From: Viola odorata
Taxonomy: Eukaryota > Streptophyta > Magnoliopsida > Malpighiales > Violaceae
Length of the DNA stretch: 64,000 bases
Reading direction: 5' to 3'
Assembly: GCA_963691705.1 (NCBI GenBank)
Contig: OY829545.1
Coordinates: forward strand, 30,491,475-30,555,474
The first letter of the stretch is position 1; each line of letters starts with the position of its first letter. Made by a program: the position numbers and the translations under genes. Positions 1 through 10,525 of this stretch are shown here, one piece after another. The notes beneath the pieces were generated by a model. It was not told the origin of the DNA and made no database searches. It saw only the letters and a program-made list of their open reading frames with translations.

Positions 1-83
1 TGTTCTTGTTGCAATCTTCATCTTTTTTTGTCTGAAGTAAAAATGGTGATCATGATTCATTTATTAATTGGATAATTACTTTT

Positions 84-308
84 TTGGCTGGAGGTGGCGT
101 GGTTGGGAGTTACACTGAGCAGGAGATCCAGCAGGTGGAAGCAAGGATTGAACAGGCAAATCAAGACATTGAAAGGCTGCAACAGGATGCAGCACGGCTG
201 CAACAGGATGCAGCACGGCTGCAACAGCATGTAGCACGGTTGAGGATGATTAAGCATCAAGCCCATGAGCATACATTGTTGATCCCTGATGTTCCAAAAG
301 ACGATTAA
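84..308 (+). CDS. Small coiled-coil ORF, possibly the last exon of a partial gene
   Basis: I do not recognise this gene. The frame is open from position 36 to the TAA at 306-308 and has no ATG of its own; the first start-like codon is a TTG at 84, so it may be a 3' exon whose upstream part is out of view. The product is rich in Gln, Ala, Arg and Leu, with a seven-residue repeat (RLQQDAA, twice plus a variant), which predicts a coiled coil of about 45 residues, then an acidic tail ending KDD. It is convergent with the mariner transposase and may lie inside the same element. It may be chance coding in a repetitive stretch. Confidence 0.3.
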   Translation: MAGGGVVGSYTEQEIQQVEARIEQANQDIERLQQDAARLQQDAARLQQHVARLRMIKHQAHEHTLLIPDVPKDD

Positions 309-800
309 GTCGATGCGCTTAATATTTGTATCTTTGTGGTTGTGCTTTTGTTTTATTATGGAAAAATGTAATTTCTGTTTATTCAACTTGGACGAATTTG
401 GTTTGGATTTTTGTTAATCTACTATCGTTGTGATGTGTACTAAATTTAGGGTATTGTTTTCTTTGGATTTGTTTTGATTTGTGTATGTTTCATGCAATTG
501 GAAACAGGATTTTGTGCACAACATTCTTGTCACTTAGAAACAGGGGAAAATGCACAAAATATATTTGCATTTGAAACACAACTTTGGCAACATGATCACT
601 AATACAGTACAAATCGAATTGATTTAAATTGCTAACATAAAAGGAAGGGATTATGCACAAAACATCTTCATTTACTTTCCGAAATACATCAAACTGTCTG
701 AATTTACATATCAACTAAATCCAAAAACATCCATGATCTGATTTTACATATTCCTACCAAATACAGAGCTAAACCCAACTGTTAAACAACACATCCCTAA
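309..800. other. Non-coding stretch between small ORF and tandem repeat
   Basis: AT-rich DNA without a convincing ORF. The first 100 bases are T-rich and look like a 3' untranslated region of the preceding frame. No other feature was recognised. Confidence 0.4.
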
Positions 801-1128
801 TCTACACAAAAATCTGTCCATCCAAGACAACAAATTGTTCAAAAATTCCACCATCAACCAAAAGATGCCCATACTTAAGTTCTCCAAGCTGTCCAAGAAC
901 ACATCAGGATCTGCACAAAAATCTGTCCATCCAAGACAACAAATTGTTCAAAAATTCCACCAACAACCAAAAAGATGCCCACACTTAAGTTCTCCAAGTT
1001 GTCCAAGGACACATCAAGATCTGCACAAAAAACTGTCCATCCATGACAACAAATTGTTCAAAAATTCCACCAACAACCAAAAAGATGCCCACACTTAAGT
1101 TCTCCAAGCTGTCCAAGAACACATCAGG
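801..1128. repeat. Three tandem copies of a 109-110 bp unit
   Basis: Units start at 801, 910 and 1020. Each begins TCT(A/G)CACAAAAA and contains the block AACAAATTGTTCAAAAATTC, then CTTAAGTTCTCCAAG. The copies differ by only a few substitutions and one indel. A 264-nt open frame across them (835-1098) merely reflects the repeat, so it is not called as a gene. The array lies just beyond the 3' end of the mariner transposase. Confidence 0.9.
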
Positions 1129-1228
1129 GATTGTGAACAACATATATCCAAGTAAATATCCTATTAGTTTGTAAGATTAAGTATTGAATTATTAGAGAAA
1201 ACAATGAAGTTAAACATTACCTATGAGT

Positions 1229-2805
1229 TTAAATAGACTGTTGGATAAGAGCATTAGCGTAAATTTGTGATGAGCAACACAGTGATGATGGTAAAGCCCC
1301 CTGTCTCTGTAATCGATCCTTGCCTATGTGTGGAATCTTGTAATTATTTGAGCCATCACATTTCAAAATTTCAATCATACATGCCTGTAAGGTTAAGAAA
1401 ACATTGTTGCATTTGTGATCTTCAAAATCAAAGTAAGCCTGCTCAACTGCCGCGATTAAGGCCCCCAATGATTTTGCACACTTCTTACTCTGTAGTGACT
1501 GAATGGCTCGAAAAAAACCAAGATCCAACACATTTAAATCCGGACTGTTAGGTGGTTGAAAAACCAGAGAAACCGTCATTCCACTGTGCTGAACTGCATA
1601 CAAGAATTCATCATCATCAGTTTGAATATGCGTTTTTGCGTTGTCCTGCTGAATAAAAATTTCATCATTGATACTCTCCCTAGGCCACTTCGCTGCTATG
1701 GCCGGCAAAACTTTATTTACCATAAATTCTCTAATTACATCTCTTGTTATATTAGCAATTGGTTTGATCTCAGCTGTACCACGAGGCCTGTTCTGACTCG
1801 ATCTTAATGCAACTACCGATTGAACTAATGGGAAAACCCCAATCTTTCCATCAAAAGTGCATAAGCCATCGGAGTCATACCTTGGCCTTGCAACAGCAGC
1901 TAAGAACATTACCTTAGGTATGAAATGAGTAGATTTAATGTTTCTTACTGGATCAATTTCGTCGTGCAACAGGTAGTATGTCTGTGTTTTCTTTGTCAAG
2001 TAGAACCATTTCTCATCAATATGCACTGTATTCTCCATCCGGTTGAATGTTGGAGCATTAGGTATAGACGACGGATCCAAACTGGAGAGACAATGTTGTA
2101 TTCTGACAGTCTGATTTTCTAGTGTCAAACAAGGTTTAACTGCATTCGTGTGACGCCTAATTGCTCCTTCTTTCAATTTTCTATACAAATACGTCTTAGA
2201 CACACCAAGTGAATAAGCAAGAGATCGTAATGTAGTCCTCTCCTTCAAAGGAATACTTCTAATAGCTTCCAAATCAAACTCAACTCTTTTTCGACCACAA
2301 TTCTTCACTCTACCATTAGCATGAACTTTATTACCTGTATCCCGAGCACGTTTCCAAATTCTCTGAATTGTGCGAATCCCCACTCCGAATGTCACTGCAA
2401 CATCTTTCGTTGATCCTCTCTTCAACACCCCATTTGCGCTTTTTGACAACAACATCTGCAATGCCTCGCGGCGCTCTTCTATCGTCAGTTCTTTCCTATG
2501 ATCTGAGAAAACAAATTTAGTACATCGTCATTGGTCATTCCATAATTGGATTGAAGACTAATTACCAATTTCGTAAAAAAATTAATACCTCGGGGACATG
2601 TTTGATTTAAGTCCGGGATGACCAGTTCTTGCTGAACCTCGTCGTCGTTGGTTTCAGCTGGTAATTGGGCCGCTCGTATCCCGGACTCATCCTCTGAAAA
2701 ATCTTCAATCCCAGGCCAATCATTGAGAGGAGATTGAGGTTCGATTGAGTAGCTAATTGGGAAATTAGTTGGGAGCTCATTTAGATCGATAGGTGAAGTC
2801 GACAT
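1229..2805 (-). CDS. Mariner-like transposase, DD39D type, two exons
   Basis: This is a cut-and-paste transposase that binds the terminal repeats and cleaves at TA. Exon 1 is 2805-2589 and exon 2 is 2502-1229; the 86-nt intron (2588-2503) has a GTATTA donor and a TTTTCTCAG acceptor. The joined length is 1491 nt, a multiple of three, giving 496 aa with no internal stop. The exon 2 frame enters through ELTIEERREALQ, and a helix-turn-helix follows (GSTKDVAVTFGVGIRTIQRI). The catalytic acids are the Asp in HIDEKWF, the Asp in IQQDNAKTH and the Asp in NVLDLGFF. Counting gives 39 residues between the second and third, the signature of plant mariner-like elements. The acidic first 70 residues are typical extra N-terminal sequence. 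No disabling change is visible, so it may be functional. The intron is inferred from splice consensus and frame. Confidence 0.88.
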
Positions 2806-3262
2806 TGATGGAAGAAGAAATTGATGACAATTTTGAGAAATTGAAAACGATGAGGTTTAAACTTGGTTGAAATTGGAGGCAAACAATAAATAATTCAAAC
2901 ATATACGGGATGGGTAAACTTTTGATTGAACAGTTAAAGGAGGGAAACATTTTGAATTTCATTAATTCAAAAGAGAACAGTAAATCTTGATTGAAATTTT
3001 GGGGGAATTGTGGCGGGTTAGGGTTAGGATTAGGTTTCTGTTTTGTTGAAATTTGCATTTGGATTTTGGGTGAAACAGAGGAAAGAGACGGAGAAACCAA
3101 AGGAAAGAAATAAAGGTGAAAGTGGAGTACAGAGAAAGGAAATGAAGGAAATGAATAAAAAATAGTAAACAGTCACGTGGGTCCCACAGACACACACTGA
3201 TGACTAGTGACTGGCTGCCAACGCGTCAGACGCCTTAAACGGCGTGAAGTCACCCAATGCGT
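2806..3262 (-). promoter_or_regulatory. Presumed 5' region of the mariner transposase
   Basis: This 450-bp stretch lies between the transposase ATG and the right terminus. It is pyrimidine-rich on the coding strand and should hold the element's promoter and 5' leader. No clear TATA box was assigned. Open frames here overlap on the minus strand and look like low-complexity shadows. Confidence 0.35.
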
Positions 3263-3285
3263 CTAATAAATTGGGACGGAGGGAG
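3263..3285 (-). repeat. Terminal inverted repeat of the mariner-like element (right end)
   Basis: On the minus strand it reads CTCCCTCCGTCCCAATTTA inward, and TA follows outside at 3286-3287. The MITEs at 6950 and 12669 share the CTCCCTC-type start, so a mariner-family transposase is a candidate source of their mobility. Confidence 0.75.
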
Positions 3286-3287
3286 TA

Positions 3288-3912
3288 ATAAATTATGATA
3301 ATAATGAGATTAAATGACTAATAAATTTTAAGGTTCACACTTGAGTGTTTATGTTTTAAGAGTCCTCAAAGGATTTACCTTTTGGTCGATTGGAGGCTCT
3401 TGTTTATACTCTCACTTCTTGTGTCACATTCTTTTAATACTATACAGTTTATTAAAAAAAGACTTCTGACTTTTTCTTTAATATTTGGTCCAAGCTCAAT
3501 ACAATAAAAACCTGTAAAACAAAACCCATGCAATCGAATAAACTAGTACATTGAAGGATTTGAATCACATACTTTATTTAGAGAAAGAAAACGATTCAAA
3601 CAGTGAATCTTTAAGTATCTATATTTACTTCGAATCAGTGAACGTTTCCTTCTCTAGCCGTACACTCTCCACTGTTATGCTAGCAACATTTACAGAGATC
3701 GCACAAAATAACTCTCTTGTTTGTATTAAGTGTTGTCTTGTAATCTCTCTCAATAACAAGTTTTACAATGTACTTGTAACTTTGCTTGTCATGTATAAAA
3801 CCTATTTATTTATGACGAACAATTCTAGCAAAGTGACTATATGTCCACATATAAGTATGATATAACCCATGACACTAAAAAGGAAAATATTTGTTTTTTT
3901 GGTGGTACTAAT
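3288..3912. other. Intergenic, nothing recognised
   Basis: AT-rich sequence between the mariner terminus and the next hAT element. A 104-codon frame at 3551-3865 lacks any recognisable motif and has the composition of non-coding DNA. Confidence 0.5.
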
Positions 3913-4075
3913 TAGGGGTGTCAAAATGAGTCTACGGGTCTGGGTCCCTAACCTGTAGACCCGAGCCCGAATGGATCGGGTCTAGACACGACCCGCAAAT
4001 TTTGTGGGCTAGGAAAATAGACTCTGACTCAGACCCGGAAGTTTTTTTCGATTTTGGGACTAGACCCGACAGAAA

Positions 4076-4471
4076 TTATTCTAGATCCTTCTCTAGATCA
4101 AGTAGAACATCAACAAAGTCATCACTCACTTTCCCATCAATCCTCCTCGTTCTATGTCCCTCAATAATTTTTCCAACAAAAGTATCAACTTTTGAAACCA
4201 AATTCCTACACCTTTTCCTCACTCCCTGCAAATCAAACCAACCCAGAATAGGAAAATGGTCACTCCAGTTAAAAATCCCAAGCAACTCGTACCCTTCACT
4301 CACTAACTCTTCAAGCAACAACCCATCTCCTATCTCATCAAAATCATAACTTTTACCAAACACAATCATCATCACATTGTTCAAAGACCTAAAATGAAGT
4401 GACTTTTTAGCCTCAATTTCACCATTCATACCCATCAAAGTTTCCACCTTTTCCACCATTTTGACACCCAA
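4076..4471 (-). pseudogene. Captured fragment of a CYP78A cytochrome P450 gene (long copy)
   Basis: The reading frame resembles the central-N part of plant CYP78A enzymes, which affect organ and seed size. Recognisable pieces in order are LNNVMMIVFGKSYDFDE, then EGYELLGIFNWSDHFPILGW, DLQGVRKRCRNLV and finally DFVDVLLDLEK. The membrane anchor, the I-helix oxygen-binding region and the haem-binding Cys loop are all absent, so this cannot make an active enzyme. It starts with a methionine created at the fragment edge and is open for 131 codons, which suggests recent capture or little decay. It ends where the subterminal GGGTCTAG-type repeats begin. Family assignment is by recognition of these motifs, not by a search. 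Confidence 0.72.
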
Positions 4472-5620
4472 ATCTCTCTGAAATATCTAAAAGAATCTCA
4501 CCTCAATCGGCTCTGTGGTGTGACGGCTGGCACGATTGTTTGTTGTTGTGTGAGAGAAGTAGAACAATTAAATGAAGATTATAAGGGATTTTTATTGTTG
4601 TTGTGTGAGATGAGAACGAAGAACGAAGAACGAAGAACGAAGAACAGAGAACGGAGAAGCAGATGAGAAGTGAGAACGGAGGAGAATAGATGACAAGAGA
4701 AGAGCAGATAATAAGTCGGAGCAGCAGATTATTTGTTATTGTGTAAGAGGATGGAGCCCGAGGAGAATGGAGGTCTGTTGTGTTGATGAGAGAATGAGAT
4801 GAGAGGTGTTGTTGTTGTGTGGTGGCAAATGGTAACCCTAATTTACCCGGGTATGAATTTGGTCGAGTCAGACCCGGTTGGGTCCGGGTCTCACTCGGTC
4901 GAGATTCAAGCCCGATAGGGTCGGGTCTGTTTCGACCCAACTAAAAAACAGGCCAAAAAAATGGTCCCGGTCCCGACAAAAAGACCCGGGTCCGGGTCTT
5001 CGGGTCTCGGTACCATAACTTTTACCAAACACAGTCATCATCACATTGCTTAAAGATCCAAAATGAAGTGACTTTTTAACCTCAATTTCACCATTCATAC
5101 CCATCAAAGTTTCAACCTTTTTCACCATTTTGACACCAAAACCTCTATGAAATATTTAAAAGAAACTCACCTCAATCGGCTCTGTGGTGTGGCAGTCGAC
5201 ACGATTGTTTGTTGTTGTGGGAGAGAAAGAGAACAATTAGATGAAGATTAGAAGGGATTGTTTGTTGTTGTTGTTGTTGTTGTGTGGGATGAGAACGGAG
5301 AACGGAGAAGAACAGATGACAAGAGAAGAGCAGATGAGAAGTCGGAGCAGCAGATTGTTTGTTGTTGTGTGGGAGGCTAAAGCTCGAGGAGAATGGAGGT
5401 ATGTTGTGTTAATGAGAGAATGACATGAGAGGTATGTTGTTGCGTTGTGGTAAGTGGTAACCCTAATTTAGCCGGGTCTAAATTTGGTCGGGTCCGGGTT
5501 TCACTGGTCGAGATCCGAGCCCGATAGGGTCGGATCTATCCCTACCCAACCAAAAAACAGGCAAAAAAAAAAGATCCCGATCGCGACAAAAAGACTCGGG
5601 TCAGGGTCTCCAGGTCTCAG
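4347..5620. repeat. Two-copy tandem duplication inside the hAT element
   Basis: Unit 1 is about 4347-5010 and unit 2 about 5011-5620. Both start CATAACTTTTACCAAACACA, run through the CYP78A piece and the block CTCAATCGGCTCTGTGGTGT, then a GAGAACG-rich spacer, and end in the subterminal GGGTC repeats. The copies differ by substitutions and by spacer length. The second unit runs into the right terminus. Confidence 0.75.
5012..5128 (-). pseudogene. Captured CYP78A fragment (short duplicate copy)
   Basis: About 38 codons match the first part of the longer copy at 4347-4471, with a few changes (KKVETLMGMNGEIEVKKS, then LSNVMMTVFGKSYG). The P450 similarity stops abruptly after GKSY, where the frame runs into the GGGTC-type subterminal repeats. 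It is therefore a by-product of the internal duplication and not a second capture. It carries no catalytic residues. Confidence 0.65.
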
Positions 5621-5638
5621 GATTAGTTGACACCCCTA

Positions 5639-6949
5639 GTACTACTCATCGTATTAGTGTAGTTCATTTACAAAATTATCCTTTAATATCTCACATATTC
5701 ACGATGCACACACTACATTATTTACTAATTTATCTTTTGTCTTTTGAATGCACTATCCATTAATCAAATTCAATTGGTTGTTAATGAAAATAATAATAAT
5801 AAAAATTTATGACCCCTAATAAAAAAAAATCTGTGGTACTGAAAATTCTAATAATTCTAATATTTTAAATTACAGACCGATATTAAATGAATGAATAAAT
5901 ATAATTATCCAAAATTATTGGATTTTTTTTTGTGTTTCCTTGGTTATACGAACCAAATGTACAAAGTATTGTTTTAATTATCCAAACTAAATCAAAATTT
6001 AATTATCCAAAATATTGTTTAACTCGGTTATTATTTTCCACAAATTTACAAACCACAACCAAAAAATTAAAATAAAAAAATGATACCCGGGCCAACGCCT
6101 GATCACTAATACTAGTAAAATCTAAAGCCACACTTTATATTTACCTTACACATGAAAGAAGACTTGTAATGACATTAACTACTTAATTAATTGACACATG
6201 TAAAACAATTTTACATGTTTGTGTTATTTTCCGTTTTCTCCCGATAAAACACAATATTTAATATAACCCGAGATTACAGAACATGATTTATTTAACATTT
6301 TAAATAAATCTTAATTACTCTTTTTAATCAAGTTGGTTAGTTTAGGGCATAGCACTAATAACCTAGTCTGATAAAAGTAAAAAAATTATCTCATAAACCA
6401 ATATTTATATTATTTTTTGTGTTAATATAGTATCTTAACGTTCATTTTTACGTATTACACATCTCTTTAACTTTGTTGTTATATTCTAATTATTTTTAAA
6501 CAATACTTATTATATATTCGATTCTTTTTTAGGTGAAATATTGTTATTTTGGACAAGATTATCATAATTGAACTAGGTAACGAACCGCTTAAAATATTGG
6601 GTCAATAATTCACGGGTTTAATCAGATTCAACCAATAAGTATTTTAAAATTATTTATACAAGTTATGAGTCACTGATTTATTAATCAAATCGGATTAAAC
6701 TGGTTAGTTTATTAAAAAAAACTTAGTTATGTTCTAAAATTATAAAAGAAATTAGTGAATCAAACTTGTCATTTTCATAATGGCACAGGGAATTGACAAT
6801 TAAATGGTAACTATGGAATGCTAGCTTTACGAATAAAATTGTTGGTATACCAGCAATTGAACCAAGTTAACCCATAATTTTAAAAGAAAACATATTGACA
6901 TAAAAGAAAATTAGTCATCCACTATACTATATAATAATCTAATTGAATA
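5639..6949. other. AT-rich intergenic DNA
   Basis: No gene or complete repeat is recognised. The stretch is rich in homopolymer A/T runs and has no long open frame. Around 6570-6720 there is weak similarity in style to worn transposon ends (GGTTAGTTT-type motifs), but no boundary can be drawn. Confidence 0.5.
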
Positions 6950-7209
6950 CTTCCTCTTGTCCGAAATGTATGACGTTTTAACATTTGCTTTTACTATTCC
7001 GGAACGTATCTTAAGACGGCCGGAACAGTCACTATTTGAGACAATTTTGCCCCGAATTTTTTCTCGGAAGTACGTTAAGGATTAACGTACGTTCGAAAAA
7101 AAGTACGGAATTTTTGGGGGTCAAATAGTGCCTCATCCGGCCTCCTCGATATGCGTTCCCTACTGAAAATTGGGATGCGAGGAAGTCATACATTTCGGAC
7201 CAGAGGGAG
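6950..7209. mobile_element. Stowaway-like MITE, about 260 bp
   Basis: Left end CTTCCTCTTGTCCGAAATGT and right end (inverted) CTCCCTCTGGTCCGAAATGT match at most positions, with TA on both sides (6948-6949 and 7210-7211). The interior is also largely self-complementary: GGCCGGA pairs with TCCGGCC, CACTATTTGA with TCAAATAGTG, and ACGTTAA with TTAACGT. A transcript could fold into one long hairpin. It has no coding capacity, and open frames on both strands are shadows of the inverted repeat. It lies about 800 bp upstream of the BTB gene. Confidence 0.85.
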
Positions 7210-8014
7210 TACATCACACTTCTTGTATATACTATGTTATATTAATGGGAAAAGAAAAAGGAATGTTTTCCACCGAATTTTGATATCTTCTTATTTTAGT
7301 TTAATGAATTTATTAATTGAACGATTAAATTACCCGTATTAGAGAGGAGCGAACTACTAATATCGTGGATAGGTACCTTTGTGTTTTGGGCAAGCTGGCA
7401 ATGAAACAAACAGCTGGCACAATCCTGCCAATTCAAGCAATGAAATTGAAATCAACAACAAAAAAAACATCACTATGTAGTGCTCACTAGTCATTACAGG
7501 CACATAACATGAGATCCAAAAACATCATAATAAGGAATGATCAAAAGGTTTACCAAAAAAAAAAAAAGACATAAAACAAACCCAACAACACACTAGTGCC
7601 TCTGTACTTTTTATTATCCTTCAACTTTTCAACTTCAACACAATTCCAAATTTCCAATCAAACAAACCAAAAAGCAAGAAGACCCATCTTCTTCTTCCCT
7701 TCACTCCTCAGAAACCAAAAATTCCTCAAAAGATGGAAAAAAGAAGAAGAGTAAATGTCAAAATGGGCTTCATGGGCCTTTTTCTTTTCTCTTGCCGCTA
7801 ATACCTATAAAGCCGAAGTTTCTCAGTCTGTTCACATTTATTGCTGTGCTGATATCATTTCAATCTCTCCTACGTTGTTGTCTTGTATCAATCGCCATTT
7901 TTAATTCCCATATATCAAAACATAACAAAAACATACTCTCATTTTTTGGTAATGCCAATGCCCAATGCTATCAACTAAAAGACAATAAACATTGCCACTA
8001 AAAACCAATTATTC
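7210..8014 (+). promoter_or_regulatory. Promoter and 5' UTR region of the BTB gene
   Basis: This region separates the MITE from the BTB start codon. From about 7590 the sequence turns pyrimidine-rich (CTTCTTCTTCCC at 7688), typical of plant 5' UTRs. A TATA-like CCTATAAAG occurs at 7803-7811 but is not certain. Several short out-of-frame ATGs lie between 7733 and 7990; the transcription start cannot be fixed from sequence. Confidence 0.4.
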
Positions 8015-10525
8015 ATGGAAACAACATCAATACCAATTAGTAGTAGCACTAAGAAAACTTCTATAGCCACTTCCCCTCGTCCTCCTCCTTCTACAACAAC
8101 AACAAAATCTCATCTTAAAGTCCTAGCTCAACCCACCAAGCCCAAACGCCGCAAATACAAGGAAACCACCATTTCCTCATCTGCAACTGCCTCTTCCACC
8201 CCTTGCTCCGACCAGTCCCTCACCCATACCCGGAAAAAGCTTGACCCGCCCACCATTGTTTCCCCTGATAACTCCTGGTGCTGTCCAGCTTCTAAGCCTC
8301 TCCCCACTCCACCGCCTGCTCCATCTCAACAACAACAGCAAACCCATCTCAGTCGACAACCCGTTAACCCGAGAAGACAAGCCGAACTGGATCCGGATTC
8401 GCATTCCAAGTTCAAGATCCGGTTTTCTCGTGGAAGTCTGTCACCCGTTATGGACTTCACTGCTGCAACCACCAATGGCCACCAAGATCAAAACTTTCCT
8501 TCCAGTTTCACCAAGTTCAATTCGGCGCTCACTGCTGGACTGTTGAACCCAATGTCACCACCGCCTCCGGATCATTGTAAGCCAAGATCAAGCCCGACCC
8601 TTTTTGAGATGATGGCTAGTGAACCCGAATTGCAGCCGAAAACTACTGCTTATGTCACCAACCACACCATCAATGCCAGTGTAAAGGCTTCGCAAAACGC
8701 GGAAATGTCAGTGCCCGATAAGAAAGTTTTGATCTTGCAGCGAGTGAATGACTTGTTAATGAATAGGAGTCCAGGGGACCAGTTTAATGATTCTGGGTCG
8801 AGCGATGTGAAGCTGACATTGAGTTCCAAAGATGGAATTAGTGTGTCAATGAATGTGCATAGGCAGATCTTGGTGGCACATAGCAGGTTTTTTGCTGCTA
8901 AGTTGTTGAGTGATAGGTGGCCGAATAAGCAGCAAAGAGGAGGAGTGGTCGGGATGGGGCAATATGCGGTGGAGATTGCGGACTGTGATGATGTGGAGGT
9001 ATATATTGAGACTTTGAGGTTGATGTATTGTAAGGATCTAAGAAGGAAGCTGATGAAGGAGGATGTGAGTAGGGTTCTTGGCATTTTGAAGGTAATGCAT
9101 TATGTTTATTTTAAGTACCATTTTGGTTTTCTTTGATATGGTTAGGAGAGTTAGTTGGAACTTGGAAGTGTGGACAGAAAGCTTGAAAAAATGTGTGCGT
9201 GTGTTTTTTCTTATGATGATTTAGCGGTGTCTTGTCTAGAGTTGAATAGTTGAGTTCTATTTTGGGTTGGCGAGGACTATTGAAATGGGACAGGAATCTC
9301 AAAGATGAGATTTGAATAAGTTGTTGCAAAGTAGTTATGTGTTTAGTGCTTGAGCTTTTGCTGGAACGGGAAAGAAATCTTGGATGAATTTCAAAATTTT
9401 AGGGTCATTTCATTTCTGATAGTTGATGCATTGATAGTCATTCCTGTACTAATCTGGCCTTTTGGTTTCACACCTGAAACAGTAGAAATGGATTACCAGA
9501 TTACTTTCCTTTGACAGCAGTTAGGGATATGTAAGCATTATGAGGAGCTGAGTTTTTTCCTTCATGTGGTGGTTTTTCATTTGAAGGTTTCTGCAGCAAT
9601 TGGTTTTGATGCTGGCGTTTTGTCTTGTTTGGAGTACTTAGAAGCTGCTCCATGGGCTGAGGATGAAGAGGAGAAGGTGGCTTCATTGCTATCAGAGCTT
9701 CGTCTTGAAGGGGTTGGAGCGGGGGAGGTTTTGAAGAGGGTTTCAATTGAAGTTACTAATGGAACTGAAGAGAGCAGTGACAATGAACAAGTGCTTCTCA
9801 AGCTTTTACATGTAGTACTTGAAGGTAAAGATGAAAAAGCCAGGCGTGAGATGAAAGGGCTAGTGACCAAGATGCTTCGGGAGAATTCTTCACAGAATGA
9901 TCTACGGAAAGAATCATTGTACTCAGCTTGTGATGGGTGTTTGCAGCTGCTTCATGATCATTTTCTCAGGGCAGCAGGTGGGGATTCTGAAGATATTGGC
10001 CAGATTGCACGACAAGCAGATAATTTGCATTGGATTTTAGATATTTTGATTGATAGACAGATAGCTGAAGACTTTATGAAAACATGGGCATCTCAATCTG
10101 AATTGTCAAATGTGCATTCTAAAGTTCCTGCTGTTCACAGGTATGAGATTAGCAGAGTTACAGCCAGGTTGTTTGTTGGAATTGGGAAGGGGCAGCTGCT
10201 GGCTTCAAAAGAAGTAAGGTGCTTGCTTTTGCAGACATGGTTGGTGCCCTTTTATGATGATTTTGGGTGGATGAGAAGGGCATCGAAAGGTCTGGATCGG
10301 CATCTAATTGAGGATGGTCTTAGTAATACAATCTTAACACTGCCACTGGCATGGCAGCAGGAGATTTTGCTTGCTTGGTTTGATCGGTTCTTGAACTCTG
10401 GTGAAGATTGTCCGAATATACAAAGAGGATTTGAAGTTTGGTGGAGGAGGGCTTTTTGGAAACGCAGTGGTGAACAGGAGAGAGCTAGACCATTAAGAGT
10501 TACAGCTGCAGCCATTGAGAATTAG
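8015..10525 (+). CDS. BTB/POZ domain protein, At1g63850-like, two exons
   Basis: This is a plant BTB protein, a class that usually acts as a substrate adaptor for CUL3 ubiquitin ligases; the target is unknown. Exon 1 is 8015-9091 and exon 2 is 9587-10525, with a 495-bp intron (donor AAG/GTAATG, acceptor TTGAAG/GTT) in phase 0. The CDS is 2016 nt, 671 aa. Residues 1-135 are low-complexity (Ser, Thr, Pro, a Gln run) with a basic cluster KPKRRKYK at 42-49 that could be a nuclear signal. The BTB fold is at about 262-355 ([20 protein letters not shown], then [14 protein letters not shown]). The rest is helical, with [17 protein letters not shown] and [14 protein letters not shown] conserved in this subfamily. 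The ATG is the first in frame and no stop interrupts it. This is the only convincing host protein gene here. Confidence 0.9.

Larger units (their letters stand above)
1..3285 (-). mobile_element. Mariner-like element (plant MLE), left end outside window
   Basis: The right end is a Tc1/mariner-type terminus: on the minus strand it starts CTCCCTCCGTCCCAATTTA, followed outward by TA at 3286-3287, the usual target dinucleotide. The transposase (1229-2805) reads away from this end. I searched positions 1-1228 for the matching CTCCCTCC terminus and did not see it, so the other end is probably left of the window. The inner part between the edge and the transposase holds a small coiled-coil ORF and a triplicated 110-bp repeat. 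Assigning 1-1228 to this element is inference. Confidence 0.65.
3913..5638. mobile_element. Non-autonomous hAT-type element carrying CYP78A gene pieces
   Basis: The ends are TAGGGGTGTCAAAA on the left and TTGACACCCCTA on the right, an inverted pair of the kind found on plant hAT elements. The flanking 8 bases are GTACTAAT (3905-3912) and GTACTACT (5639-5646), an 8-bp target duplication with one later change. Both subterminal regions hold many copies of a GGGTC(T/C)(A/G)GACCCG-like motif, the expected clustered transposase sites. No transposase is encoded. The middle holds two antisense fragments of a cytochrome P450 gene and a tandem duplication of about 650 bp. The structure is that of a gene-capturing (Pack-type) DNA transposon. 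Confidence 0.82.

Noticed and set aside
835..1098. 87-codon open frame in the triplicated 110-bp repeat
   Set aside because: It follows the repeat units and has no motif; the frame exists because the unit lengths are 109-110 bp without stops by chance.
4503..4940. 145-codon minus-strand frame in the hAT element
   Set aside because: It covers the GAGAACGAAGAACG low-complexity spacer and subterminal repeats; no protein similarity is apparent.
8177..9084. Minus-strand and second plus-strand frames inside the BTB gene
   Set aside because: Shadows of the BTB coding exon.
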